Shown: in pieces, positions 26,941 to 36,128 of the stretch
How the letters are laid out: each line of letters opens with the position of its first letter
Position numbering within the stretch: position 1 is the first letter of the stretch
NCBI GenBank assembly: GCA_035656635.1
Contig: DASRSD010000073.1
Coordinates: 1 to 64,000 of the forward strand
Direction: 5' to 3'
Origin: Pirellulales bacterium
Lineage (GTDB): Bacteria; Planctomycetota; Planctomycetia; Pirellulales; JADZDJ01
Length of the DNA: 64,000 nucleotides
Position numbers and translations under genes: made by a program
The notes under the pieces: model-generated
What the model was told of the DNA's origin: nothing
Databases searched by the model: none
Seen by the model: the letters and a program-made list of their open reading frames with translations, nothing else

Positions 26941-28095
26941 TCAGAAGTTGTCTTTACCGCTAAAGCTAACGCCGTCCGCACGGTTGTGGAGCAACCGGTG
27001 GACTACTAAGTCGATGGTGTAAGGAATCGTGTGGACCGAGCCGTCGCAGTACACCATGTTGAAACCGGACACGTGCGCACTGCCCCAAATGTTGCCCTCG
27101 CTGTTCGACAGAAGCACAGTCGACTTCACATCAGCTTGGGGTACATTGACCGCCTTATCGGTCGGCTTAGGTTGGCCGTTGTTAACGTAGCTCCATCCTG
27201 CTGTCCGATACAAATCGTTATCCCAGCCGGTCAGCAAGAATTCATCGTCAGCCGGGTCGTCGCCAGTCATCCATTGGTCGACATATAAAAACTTCTCGCC
27301 CACACAATATGTATGCGTTAAGCCGTCGGTCACTTGCTTTAATCGCACCATGCTTCGGTAATACGAGATGCCATTGCAGTACATTTTGGTTGTGGCGTCA
27401 TCGGTACTGTCCCAGGTGGTAAAACTATCCATCGTGGTTACGCTGTTCGGATTTGCGCCCCCTTGGTTAGCGCTGCCGTCACCGGCGTTAATGGCATAAT
27501 CACCCCGGCAGACATTAGTGGGTACTAAATTACCCGCGACATTATAGAATTGGTCTTTGACATCGCCGTGGCTTGCATTCCCGTTAGCGGTGGTTATGGT
27601 CGTTGATGTCGGCGAAATGAAAAAGGTTGTGGAATCGGTGCGCCGCGAAGGGCACAAAAATACCGGCAATCCTTGCCCCATCATTTGACCGAGCTTTACG
27701 CTCAACGGCCCGGTGTTAGAGCCGTTATAGCTGGCGCCCAGGCCGAGATCGTGATCGGCCTTTTCTTCTAAGAACGTCAGCAGATTGAACGCCCAGCCTC
27801 CCGGCTGCCGCTTATCGTATCCGCGATTCGGATCACCAACCCAATCGAATCCCCAGCCTCCGGTCGGGAAAAATCCTTCGGTGCTGACGTGGTTTTGCAC
27901 TGCTAGACCAATTTGCTTGAGATGATTTTTACATTCATTCATTCGGGCTGCTTCTCGCGCCGCTTGAACCGCCGGCAGCAATAGCGCAATAAGAATGCCA
28001 ATGATGGCAATCACCACCAGCAGCTCGACCAAAGTAAAAGCGGTCCGACGGCGCCGAACACAAGTTCGATAAAAGCACAACATAAATTCGCCCAT
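26941..28095 (-). CDS. DUF1559 pseudopilin-like protein
   Basis: A second DUF1559 member (384 residues from the ATG at 28095; an ATG at 28083 is also possible). It has a positively charged leader ([17 protein letters not shown]), the family prepilin helix, then [14 protein letters not shown]. The C-terminus, [19 protein letters not shown], is the family end signature. It is convergent with the GH53 gene, 60 bases apart, and is not obviously part of an operon. Confidence 0.92.
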   Translation of the reverse strand: MGEFMLCFYRTCVRRRRTAFTLVELLVVIAIIGILIALLLPAVQAAREAARMNECKNHLKQIGLAVQNHVSTEGFFPTGGWGFDWVGDPNRGYDKRQPGGWAFNLLTFLEEKADHDLGLGASYNGSNTGPLSVKLGQMMGQGLPVFLCPSRRTDSTTFFISPTSTTITTANGNASHGDVKDQFYNVAGNLVPTNVCRGDYAINAGDGSANQGGANPNSVTTMDSFTTWDSTDDATTKMYCNGISYYRSMVRLKQVTDGLTHTYCVGEKFLYVDQWMTGDDPADDEFLLTGWDNDLYRTAGWSYVNNGQPKPTDKAVNVPQADVKSTVLLSNSEGNIWGSAHVSGFNMVYCDGSVHTIPYTIDLVVHRLLHNRADGVSFSGKDNF

Positions 28096-28711
28096 GGCTA
28101 TGGTTGTAGCTCGCTCGCAAATTCCACATCGACTTTGCGACCGATGGCTTTTGATTCCTTCCAGCTCACACCATTCCGGTTCACGCAATCTGCGATTGGC
28201 CCCACAGCGTTGGAGCATCCCCCTCTAGGCAGGAATCGCCCGAAAGATGATCCCACTCCGCCGGCGCGCTAAACTGCGAACTTCGGCATCCCAACTACAG
28301 GCCGTTCAACCTGGCAAACCCCCACGGATTATCGTTCCCACCCCACTAGTTTCCTCGCGATACTTCGGTGATGGAAACGCCCGGCCCACGGCCCTGTAAG
28401 TAATCGTAAACCCTCTGGCAAAATTACGAATAAATCTCACATACTCGTCGAATTGGGCCCGATCCGCGACTTTACCAACCGAAACGCCCCCGCCGGCCGA
28501 CTGATTGGGCCCGCCCCCGATGTGAACCAGGCGGCCATTGCCGCCCAGGCGATTTAGGTGGCAGACTCAACGCAAAATACCCCTCCATTTGGGGAATAAA
28601 TTGTGGCCTATATTTTCTTATGGGCTGTCGATCGGCGATCAAACTGCGCCCATGGGGTGGCTTTTTGCTAGCGCCGATTGGCTGAATGGCTATTAAATCG
28701 CGCAGCAACTC
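28096..28711. other. Divergent intergenic region between DUF1559 and histidine kinase genes
   Basis: About 615 bases. The frames here (for example 28472-28744 minus) show no family resemblance and overlap the kinase start, so I call no gene. It must carry promoters for both divergent genes; no clear consensus elements or repeats were found. Confidence 0.45.
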
Positions 28712-30523
28712 ATGTTTTTCCTCTCTCGATTGGTCGATTGGCAAATTCCCGAGGCGCTTCGCAGCGGCGGAGTCGACACCCAGCGCCGTGCCCGGCTAAT
28801 CGTGGCATTCACCTTCGCTCTGATTATTTGGGCGCCGGTTTTCGCAGGCTTGTATTTAGCGCTGCAACTGGCGCCACTGGCAATTTGCATTCTGGTGGCG
28901 GCGGCACTGGGCTTGGTGAATCTCGGACTCATGCGCTGGTTGGGCTCGATCAGGCTGTCAGGAAATTTGATGGCGCTGATTTTGTATGTTTTGCTAACCT
29001 ATTTGTGCATCGCCAGCGGAGGAATTAACTCGCCTGCCGTCGGTTGGTTTGTCGCCATACCGGTCCTGTCGACGATGATGTTAGGCTACCGCTACGGTAT
29101 TCTGTGGCTGGCCGCCACGTTGGCCGTCGCGCCCGTGTTGTATATCGAACAACGTTCCCACTGGTCGGCGGCAATGCCGCTCGATGCGAATCAGCTTTCC
29201 CTGTGGGGATTGGCGGCGGCGATAGGAATCACGGTAGTCATTTACACTTTGACGCTAATTTACGAAGAGCTGAAAAATGCGGCCGTGAACTCGCTGCTGA
29301 CCGCCAATCGCGCCAAAAGCGAATTTTTGGCGAACATGAGTCACGAAATTCGCACTCCACTCACCGCCATTTTGGGATACACCGATTTATTGCTGGAACC
29401 CGACAACGAGCCGCACGACCAAGCCCGGCGGGTGGAAAATGTCGCCACCATTAAACGCGCCGGCGAGCATTTGCTAACCGTGGTCAATGACATTTTGGAT
29501 CTTTCAAAAATCGAGGCCGGCAAACTGCAACTGGAGGAAGTGGAATGCAATTTGCCGAATCTGCTGGATGAAATCGAGGCGTTCATTCGTTCGCGCGCCG
29601 TCGGCAAAGGCTTGAGCTTAGAGGTTCGCTTGGCCACGCCGGTGCCCACGCGTATCCGCACCGATCCCACTCGGCTGCGGCAGATTCTGCTGAACCTGGC
29701 GGGCAACGCCGTCAAATTCACCGAGCAAGGCCGCGTGGAAATTACGGCCACCGTGGTGGGAAAAGATGCGGACGCACAATTACACGTCGATATTGAAGAT
29801 ACCGGCCTGGGAATGACGCCGGAGCAAACAACGTGGTTATTTACACCGTTCAACCAGGCCGACAATAGCGTGACGCGCCGCTTCGGCGGCACGGGGCTGG
29901 GCCTGGCCATTTGCCGTCGGCTGGCGCAATTGATGGGGGGTAAAATCAGCTTGGAGCGCACCATGCCCGGCGCGGGCTCGTTGTTTCGGATTCAATTGCC
30001 GTTGCGCGCGGCGGCGAATGCGGCCTGGACATCGAAGCTGGAACGCGCACAAATTACCGCAACAAAGCCAGTTGCACCGCAGTCCCTGCGCGGCCGCGTG
30101 CTGCTGGCCGAAGATGGGCCCGACAATCAGTTGCTCATCGCTTTCTATTTGCGCAAGGCGGGCATGGAAATCGATATTGCCAGCAATGGCCGCGTCGCGC
30201 TGGCCATGTTGGAGAAAACCGAGTCGGGCCAGCCCGATGCGCCGCTCCCATACGACCTGTTGCTAACCGATATGCAAATGCCGGAAATGGATGGCTACAC
30301 GCTGGCGCGCACCATGCGCGAGCACGGCTACACCACTCCCATTATTGCGCTCACGGCGCATGCCATGGAAGAAGATCGCCACAAGTGCCTGGAAGCCGGT
30401 TGCGACGACTATACCCCCAAACCGATAAACAAAGCCCAACTTCTCTCGCTGTGCAAGCATTGGATCGGCCGCAAAAGTCAGATGCCGGCCCAAGCTCATC
30501 CGGTTGCTTGCCCTGGCCCTTAA
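28712..30523 (+). CDS. Membrane hybrid histidine kinase with C-terminal receiver domain
   Basis: A 603-residue sensor kinase. About five hydrophobic segments occupy residues 28-180 with almost no extracytoplasmic domain, a MASE-like membrane input. The kinase core follows: H-box with His211 in [12 protein letters not shown]-box [19 protein letters not shown] and GGTGLGLAI. The receiver has the acidic pair in LLAEDGPDN, phospho-acceptor Asp520 (LLLTDMQMP) and Lys570 (YTPKPIN). No output regulator or HPt domain is encoded next to it. Its place amid pectin-utilisation genes suggests a regulatory link, but nothing in the sequence proves that. Confidence 0.93.
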   Translation: MFFLSRLVDWQIPEALRSGGVDTQRRARLIVAFTFALIIWAPVFAGLYLALQLAPLAICILVAAALGLVNLGLMRWLGSIRLSGNLMALILYVLLTYLCIASGGINSPAVGWFVAIPVLSTMMLGYRYGILWLAATLAVAPVLYIEQRSHWSAAMPLDANQLSLWGLAAAIGITVVIYTLTLIYEELKNAAVNSLLTANRAKSEFLANMSHEIRTPLTAILGYTDLLLEPDNEPHDQARRVENVATIKRAGEHLLTVVNDILDLSKIEAGKLQLEEVECNLPNLLDEIEAFIRSRAVGKGLSLEVRLATPVPTRIRTDPTRLRQILLNLAGNAVKFTEQGRVEITATVVGKDADAQLHVDIEDTGLGMTPEQTTWLFTPFNQADNSVTRRFGGTGLGLAICRRLAQLMGGKISLERTMPGAGSLFRIQLPLRAAANAAWTSKLERAQITATKPVAPQSLRGRVLLAEDGPDNQLLIAFYLRKAGMEIDIASNGRVALAMLEKTESGQPDAPLPYDLLLTDMQMPEMDGYTLARTMREHGYTTPIIALTAHAMEEDRHKCLEAGCDDYTPKPINKAQLLSLCKHWIGRKSQMPAQAHPVACPGP

Positions 30524-30529
30524 ACAGCT

Positions 30530-33202
30530 TCATCGGGCTGGTCGAACACTTCCAGGCGCTGCCAGGCTGTCGAGATACTCTTCCAAATTCGTGTAACCGC
30601 TTGCGGCAAGCTTGCTGCCATCGGCCGGATCGTTGGAGTTCAGTCCGTGGGCGGTTTCCCAAGCATCGGGAATGCCATCGGCATCGGAATCTTTTGGAGC
30701 GGCGCCACCTTGAAGTTCACCAAAGCCGTTGCCGCCCACTTCGCCGGCCAGATCAACCTGGCTGTTGAGCAGCTTTCCCGTTTTGCTGGTCAGCGTTTGA
30801 ATTAAATACCGATCGACCGCATCCCGATGCAGCGAGCATCCACAGTCGGTCACAATTTTCTCGTACGCTTTTTCGGCCGTGTCCACCGTGACCGGCGCGA
30901 TAGGCTTGGCCCAATCGGCCTGTAGCATGGTCACGCCGGCCGGATTTTCCAGCGGCTGCCCATCCAGCACGTTCCCCTGGGCAAACACCTGGTCGTTGCT
31001 GTTCGCCTGGTACCACGGGCCATGATTTCCCGTCGCCGGCCCGCGAATAAAACTGTTGTCCAGCAGTTCGTGATAACTGACGCCCGCCGAATGAGCCAGG
31101 TCATAACCGCCCACGTTCCAATTATAAACCACATTATTGATGAACTGCACTTTGCCTTTGCTCTTGGGATTGCGCCCGTGGTTACTGATCCACAGATCGT
31201 GGCTGAACGTCACGCCGTCGCTTTCGCACAAGCAGCCGAACCGCTGCGGGGCGATGCCCGGGCCAATGATGCAATTTTGCATGGTGATATTTGCGCTTTC
31301 CGTCATGCCGATGGTATCCCAGCGGCCGTACTGAATCGACACGTGGTCGAAAATCATGTTGTGCCCCTGATGAATATTAACGGCGCATTTTTTATCTTGC
31401 TTCGGCGTTTCTCCCTGCCGAAAACGCATATAACGGACAATGATGTTCTGCGAGCCAGAGAATGACGCTTCATAGTTTTTTGTGCCAATGCCATCGCCCG
31501 GCGCGGTTTGTCCGGCCAGCGTGATGTTGCTCGCCACCGACAGCGGCGATTCCAGTTCCACATATCCGCCCACATCGAACACCACCATGCGATTGCCTTT
31601 GCTCACGGCATCTCGCAACGAGCCCGGGCCGGAATCGTTCAGATTGGCAACATGATAAACCGTGCCTTCGCGCCCGCCGGTGGCCAGCGCCCCGAAGCCT
31701 TCGGCGCCTGGAAAAGCCGGCAATTGATTTTGCTTGCTCGCCACGGCGTTAGGCTCATTGGATTTTGTTTCGCCGACTTTCTGCATGTCGGCAGCCACGC
31801 GAAACAAGCCCGCGCCGTGATAGGGAATGGTTGCCGCAAACTTACCCGTGAAAGCGCCCAGCGACGCGTGCCGCCACAAATCGCGCACCTGGCAAGGACC
31901 AGAAAAGCCAAGCGCCGTCAAATCAACCGTAATTTCCTGGCCGGTTTTGTCACCGTCCGATTTGGCGCTATCCTGCTTGTCGCTGTCCGGTTTAGCATCT
32001 TGCGCGTTGAATAGCGCCAGGTATTTATCGCCGCTATCCGGCACATCGGCGCTCCAGGCAATTAAATCATCCTTGCGAAACAGCTCGTGCCCGCCGCTGC
32101 TGTGTTGATCGACGGCGAGCACTTCGTCGTTGGTGAGCAGCGATAGCGTGAAATCATCGTTCGCAGGCAAATTCGAGCCGATTATCAGCGGCGAGCGGCA
32201 AATCGACCACAGCGTCATCACCGTCGTTTGCTCGTCGTGCGTAAACCGCGTTCCAGGATTTCGCTGCCCCACGCGCACCTGACCGAACGGCAGCATATCG
32301 GCGTCGGGCCAGTGTCCCGGGCCGGTATATTGCGCCCAGTTTTTGCAGCGCTGAAATTGCGATTTCAGCGCCCGCCAGTTGTCCCAAAAATCGTCGCTGA
32401 TTCGCCACATGTTGGCGTGCGCCACCACATGATCGGCCTCGCTCAGCAGCGTTTCGCCCGGCGAAGTGCTGAGCACCATCGACCGATGCGTGTTGTCGAT
32501 GGCTTTGCGAATGGCTTCGATCTCCGGCTTGTTGCGATCGTACGGCCGGCTGAGATCGTCCACCTTCACAAAATCGACATCCCACGAAGCCACGAGTTGA
32601 TACACCGAATTGTAATATTCCTGCGCGCCGGGCTTGGTCATGTCGACGCCCCACATGTCACCGTTCCAAGGACAAGGGTGCTGCTTGTCGGCAATGTCCG
32701 CCGCATGGGCATCGCTTCCCAAAATTGGCGTGTTGGCTTCAACCGCCTGCCGCGGAATGCCACGCAGCAAATGAATGCCGAACTTCAAGCCTTTGCTGTG
32801 CACATAATCGGCCAACGGCTTAAAGCCTGCGCCACCGGCTGCCGAGGGAAAGCGATTGGGCGCCGGCAACAAGCGGCCATCCTCGTCCATTTCCAGCTTG
32901 GCATTTCTGCGGTAACTAAAACCTTTCGCTTGCGGCTCGTACCATTGAATGTCGACTACCACGTATTGCCAGCCGTGCGAAGCCAACTTCTCGGCCATGT
33001 AATCTGCGTTTTCTTTGGTTTGTGCTTCATTCACGGCAGCGCCGAAGCAATCCCAACTATTCCAACCCATCGGCGGTGTTTGCGCCCACTGATGAAAGGG
33101 CAGGGCAGGGGCGGGTTTCGACGTTGTCTCTTGGGCCAGGGCCGGCAGCACCAAAAAAAAAGGCACGGCAGCAAAAAGCAAATGGCGTAGTACACGGCGC
33201 AT
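30530..33202 (-). CDS. GH27 alpha-galactosidase fused to a pectate lyase-like domain and TSP3-type tail
   Basis: An 890-residue exported protein with two enzyme modules in one frame. Residues 36-470 are GH27: TPPMGWNSWDCFG, nucleophile Asp215 in VDFVKVDD, acid/base probably Asp271 in WRISDDFWDNW, GPGHWPDADM, and a C-terminal beta domain (DLTALGFSGPCQVRDLW). Residues from about 494 are pectate-lyase-like: FPGAEGFGALATGGREG, LNDSGPGSLRDAV, NITLAGQTAPGDGI, DHVSIQYGRWDTIG. The last 45 residues hold a calcium-binding TSP3-like repeat, DSDADGIPDAWE. A signal peptide ends at ALAQ. It lies 5 bases downstream of araD, so pectin backbone and galactoside cleavage is expressed with arabinose catabolism. 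Confidence 0.9.
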   Translation of the reverse strand: MRRVLRHLLFAAVPFFLVLPALAQETTSKPAPALPFHQWAQTPPMGWNSWDCFGAAVNEAQTKENADYMAEKLASHGWQYVVVDIQWYEPQAKGFSYRRNAKLEMDEDGRLLPAPNRFPSAAGGAGFKPLADYVHSKGLKFGIHLLRGIPRQAVEANTPILGSDAHAADIADKQHPCPWNGDMWGVDMTKPGAQEYYNSVYQLVASWDVDFVKVDDLSRPYDRNKPEIEAIRKAIDNTHRSMVLSTSPGETLLSEADHVVAHANMWRISDDFWDNWRALKSQFQRCKNWAQYTGPGHWPDADMLPFGQVRVGQRNPGTRFTHDEQTTVMTLWSICRSPLIIGSNLPANDDFTLSLLTNDEVLAVDQHSSGGHELFRKDDLIAWSADVPDSGDKYLALFNAQDAKPDSDKQDSAKSDGDKTGQEITVDLTALGFSGPCQVRDLWRHASLGAFTGKFAATIPYHGAGLFRVAADMQKVGETKSNEPNAVASKQNQLPAFPGAEGFGALATGGREGTVYHVANLNDSGPGSLRDAVSKGNRMVVFDVGGYVELESPLSVASNITLAGQTAPGDGIGTKNYEASFSGSQNIIVRYMRFRQGETPKQDKKCAVNIHQGHNMIFDHVSIQYGRWDTIGMTESANITMQNCIIGPGIAPQRFGCLCESDGVTFSHDLWISNHGRNPKSKGKVQFINNVVYNWNVGGYDLAHSAGVSYHELLDNSFIRGPATGNHGPWYQANSNDQVFAQGNVLDGQPLENPAGVTMLQADWAKPIAPVTVDTAEKAYEKIVTDCGCSLHRDAVDRYLIQTLTSKTGKLLNSQVDLAGEVGGNGFGELQGGAAPKDSDADGIPDAWETAHGLNSNDPADGSKLAASGYTNLEEYLDSLAAPGSVRPAR

Positions 33203-33207
33203 GGGAT

Positions 33208-33936
33208 TTACTTCGATTTTAATTCCGCTTGGCCATAAGTGGCCGCCGGGCCATGTTTGCGCAGAAAATGCTTATCGAGCAGCGTTTGCGAAATGGCTTT
33301 GACTTTCGCATTCATCTGCATCGCCTCCACCTGCATGCCGGCCACATATTCCAGCGCGATGGCGTTTTCCAATGCCTTCTGCAGCGTGCTGCCCCACACA
33401 AACGGCGCGTGGCTGGCCACCAATACCGCCGGTACTTCGTCGGGATTGATTCCGTCCTGGCGAAATCGTTCCGCAATCACTTTGCCGGTATTCAATTCGT
33501 AATCGGTGTTGATTTCTTCCGCCGTCAATTCGCGCGTGACCGGCACGGTGCCGTAAAAATGGTCGGCATGGGTTGTGCCGAGGCAAGGAATTTCCACGCA
33601 CGCTTGAGCAAACGCTGTGGCATGGAACGAATGCGTGTGCACAATCCCGCCAATGTTGCCAAACTCGCGGTACAGTTCCAGGTGCGTCATTGTATCGGAC
33701 GAGGGGCGCTTCGTCCCTTCGATCACTTTGCCGCTGGCCAGCGAGACAATCACCATGTCGTCCGGCTGCAGCTTGTCGTAATCCACGCCCGAGGGTTTGA
33801 TGGCCATGACGCCACGGCCGCCATCGGCTTTTCGATCAACCCCGCTGGCATTGCCCCAGGTGAGTACGACCAGGCCCGATTTCACCAGCGCCACATTCAC
33901 ATCCAGCACAGCGCATTTCAGGTCATCAAAGGGCAT
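33208..33936 (-). CDS. araD: L-ribulose-5-phosphate 4-epimerase
   Basis: Class II aldolase/epimerase family protein (242 residues from the ATG at 33936; the longer frame needs a TTG). It converts L-ribulose-5-phosphate to D-xylulose-5-phosphate in the cytoplasm. Motifs are TWGNASGVD, AIKPSGVDYD, RPSSDTMTHLELY, the zinc-ligand histidines in VHTHSFHATAF, and TTHADHFYG. Length and motifs fit AraD/UlaF-type enzymes. The neighbouring ribulokinase makes L-arabinose catabolism the best reading. Confidence 0.94.
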   Translation of the reverse strand: MPFDDLKCAVLDVNVALVKSGLVVLTWGNASGVDRKADGGRGVMAIKPSGVDYDKLQPDDMVIVSLASGKVIEGTKRPSSDTMTHLELYREFGNIGGIVHTHSFHATAFAQACVEIPCLGTTHADHFYGTVPVTRELTAEEINTDYELNTGKVIAERFRQDGINPDEVPAVLVASHAPFVWGSTLQKALENAIALEYVAGMQVEAMQMNAKVKAISQTLLDKHFLRKHGPAATYGQAELKSK

Positions 33937-34037
33937 ATATAAAGCCGCGACCGTTGGTCGCGCTGCAGCGGTCAATCGTGAATAAATATCGAACTAGTGG
34001 CCCGTTTAGACGCGCTAGCGGAGCGCGCTGGCCGCCT

Positions 34038-35744
34038 TCATCCCCGCTTCACCGCGTCTCGAATGTTCAACAATTCCTTCATCATATCACCCAGCATGTC
34101 GTTATGCCCGGCCACGCCGAAAGAATCGTGCAGCCGGCGATACAGCTTGTACAGCTTGTTGTAAACCGCCACGGCGGCCGGTTGCGGGGTAAATGTACGA
34201 TCGGCCGGGCTGGCCATAGCGGCAATGGCGTCGGCAAAGTTATCGAAACCGCCCGCTTTCTTTCCGGCCACCACGGCTCCGGCAATAGCCGATCCCAGCG
34301 CGCAGGTTTGCTGGCTGCGGGTGACCGAAAGGGGCCGGCCCATGGCGTCGGCGTAAATTTGCATGGCCAGCGGATTTTTCGCTGCGATGCCGCCGCCGTT
34401 TACAATCCGCTTGGCCGGGCAGCCGTATTCTTCGTAGCGCTCCATAATCACGCGGGCCCCAAACGCCGTGGCTTCGATCAGTGCGCGATAAATTTCCGCC
34501 GGGCTGGAATGGAGCGTGAGCCCCACAATCAGTCCCGTCAATCGTTGATCGACCAGCACCGTGCGATTGCCATTGTGCCAATCGAGCACCAAGAGGCCCG
34601 ATTCTCCCGGCCGCAGCGCCGCCGCCGCTTTGGAAAGCTTGGCATGATCGGCCTCGGTTGTGCCACCCGGCTGCAGTACATTCACAAACCAATTGAAAAT
34701 GTCCCCCACGGCCGATTGCCCCGCTTCCAAACCATAAAATCCCGGCAGCACGGAACCATCGACAATGCCGCAAATGCCCGGCACGTCGGCAATTTTTTCG
34801 CTGGTGGGAACAATCGCCAAATCGCAGGTGGAAGTGCCCATGATTTTCACGAGCGTGCCCGGCGCAATGCCTGAGCCGACGGCGCCCAAATGCACGTCGA
34901 ACGCTCCCACGGCGACGGGAATGCCGGCTTTCAAACCGAGGCGCTCGGCCCATGTTTCTGAGAGCGCGCCGGCGGCATCGGCCACGGTGTAAACTTTTTC
35001 GGGTAGCGATTTGCGCACTTTTTCTAATCGCGGATCCAGCGCCTTGAGGAATTCCACATCGGGATAGCCACCCCAGCGGGCGTTGAAAAATGCTTTGTGC
35101 CCGGCAGCACAAACTCCGCGCCGCACTTTGTTCGGCTGCAGCGTGCCGTCGCCGGATGATACAGTGCCGCACAGCAGGGCCGGAATCCAATCGGCAATTT
35201 CCACCCAACTGGCCGCGGCATCGAACACCGCCGGCGCCACTCGGGCACAGTGCAAAATTTTCGCCCAGAACCATTCCGACGAATAGCGATTGCCGATTTT
35301 CGCCAGATATTCCGGGTGTTGCTTGCTTCCCGTGGCGGTAATTTCCTCCGCCTCAGCATGCGAGGTGTGATCTTTCCACAGCCACGCCAGCGCATTGACA
35401 TCGTTTTCAAAGCGTTTGTCGAACGCCAGCGGCATCCCGCCAGCATCCACCGGCAACGGCGTGCTCCCCGTCGTATCGACACCAATGCCGATAATCTCCT
35501 CGGGCTTGACACCTTTTTTTTCGCGCCCTTCCTTCAGGACGCCTTTCACCGCAGCTTCGGCTCCGGCTTCGTAATCGCGCGGATGCTGCCGGGCTAAATT
35601 TGGATCACGGTCGCTAATCACCACGCCGGCCACGCCGTGCGGATAATCGAACACGCTGGCCGCGACTTCCTCGCCCGTGGTGTTTACCAATACGGCCCGC
35701 ACGGAACCGGTGCCGTAATCGAGCCCGATGGTGTAGTGAGGCAT
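34038..35744 (-). CDS. araB: Ribulokinase
   Basis: FGGY-family carbohydrate kinase (568 residues from the ATG at 35744), ATP-dependent phosphorylation of L-ribulose. It opens with IGLDYGTGSVRAVLV, carries GIGVDTTGSTPLPVD, and has the FGGY signature region in the second half (KRIVNGGGIAAKNPLAMQ, ALGSAIAGAVVAG). The length is typical of AraB rather than the shorter xylulokinases. It starts only 8 bases after the remains of a VOC-family gene and is followed by araD. Confidence 0.95.
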   Translation of the reverse strand: MPHYTIGLDYGTGSVRAVLVNTTGEEVAASVFDYPHGVAGVVISDRDPNLARQHPRDYEAGAEAAVKGVLKEGREKKGVKPEEIIGIGVDTTGSTPLPVDAGGMPLAFDKRFENDVNALAWLWKDHTSHAEAEEITATGSKQHPEYLAKIGNRYSSEWFWAKILHCARVAPAVFDAAASWVEIADWIPALLCGTVSSGDGTLQPNKVRRGVCAAGHKAFFNARWGGYPDVEFLKALDPRLEKVRKSLPEKVYTVADAAGALSETWAERLGLKAGIPVAVGAFDVHLGAVGSGIAPGTLVKIMGTSTCDLAIVPTSEKIADVPGICGIVDGSVLPGFYGLEAGQSAVGDIFNWFVNVLQPGGTTEADHAKLSKAAAALRPGESGLLVLDWHNGNRTVLVDQRLTGLIVGLTLHSSPAEIYRALIEATAFGARVIMERYEEYGCPAKRIVNGGGIAAKNPLAMQIYADAMGRPLSVTRSQQTCALGSAIAGAVVAGKKAGGFDNFADAIAAMASPADRTFTPQPAAVAVYNKLYKLYRRLHDSFGVAGHNDMLGDMMKELLNIRDAVKRG

Positions 35745-35752
35745 AATCGATC

Positions 35753-36114
35753 TCACTTTGGTTGCCAAATTTGAATGGGATTTCCTTCCCGATCGCTCAA
35801 TCGAGCAAACCGTCCGTTCGGATACTCTTCTTGATCAACTTCTACCTCGATTCCGGCAGCCCGGAGCTGCGCAATCATTGCGTCCAAATTTTGTACGCGA
35901 AGTTGATCTTTCACGATTGCTTTGCGTCTCTAAAATATTTGGTATCTGCTGGAAACGGCGCGAACACAGTCGTCCCCGCTTCTTGCTGCCACGCGGGCTG
36001 ATCGTAACTTGCAGGGACGGGCAATACCCCAAAGTGTTCCAAATACCACTGACTCAGGACATCAGGGTTTTTAGCTTGAAAGAAGAATCCGCCGATTCCC
36101 AATGCTCTTTCCAT
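35753..36114 (-). pseudogene. Broken VOC (glyoxalase/bleomycin-resistance-like) gene
   Basis: From the ATG at 36114 the frame reads MERALGIGGFFFQAKNPDVL and continues to KYFRDAKQS, then meets TGA at 35911-35913. Beyond it the same frame reads K-I-N-F, and the family then continues only after a one-base shift: RVQNLDAM, AQLRAAGIEVEVDQEEYP, NGRFARLSDREGNPIQIWQPK, stop at 35753. Two lesions thus lie within about 15 bases: TGA where a Trp codon is normal, and loss of one base in AACTTC-GCGTAC. The intact family is about 120 residues. The remains sit between the isomerase and araB, with 14 and 8 bases of spacing, so it was an operon member. Confidence 0.88.
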
Positions 36115-36128
36115 AATCGTGACATGCC

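Noticed and set aside
28472-28744. A 90-residue minus-strand frame upstream of the histidine kinase
   Set aside because: It overlaps the kinase start, has an unusual Pro/Arg-rich composition, no ribosome site and no family resemblance.
35911-35913. TGA in the VOC gene read as selenocysteine
   Set aside because: A one-base frameshift follows within about 15 bases, no selenocysteine insertion element is apparent, and family members have Trp here, so mutation is the simpler explanation.
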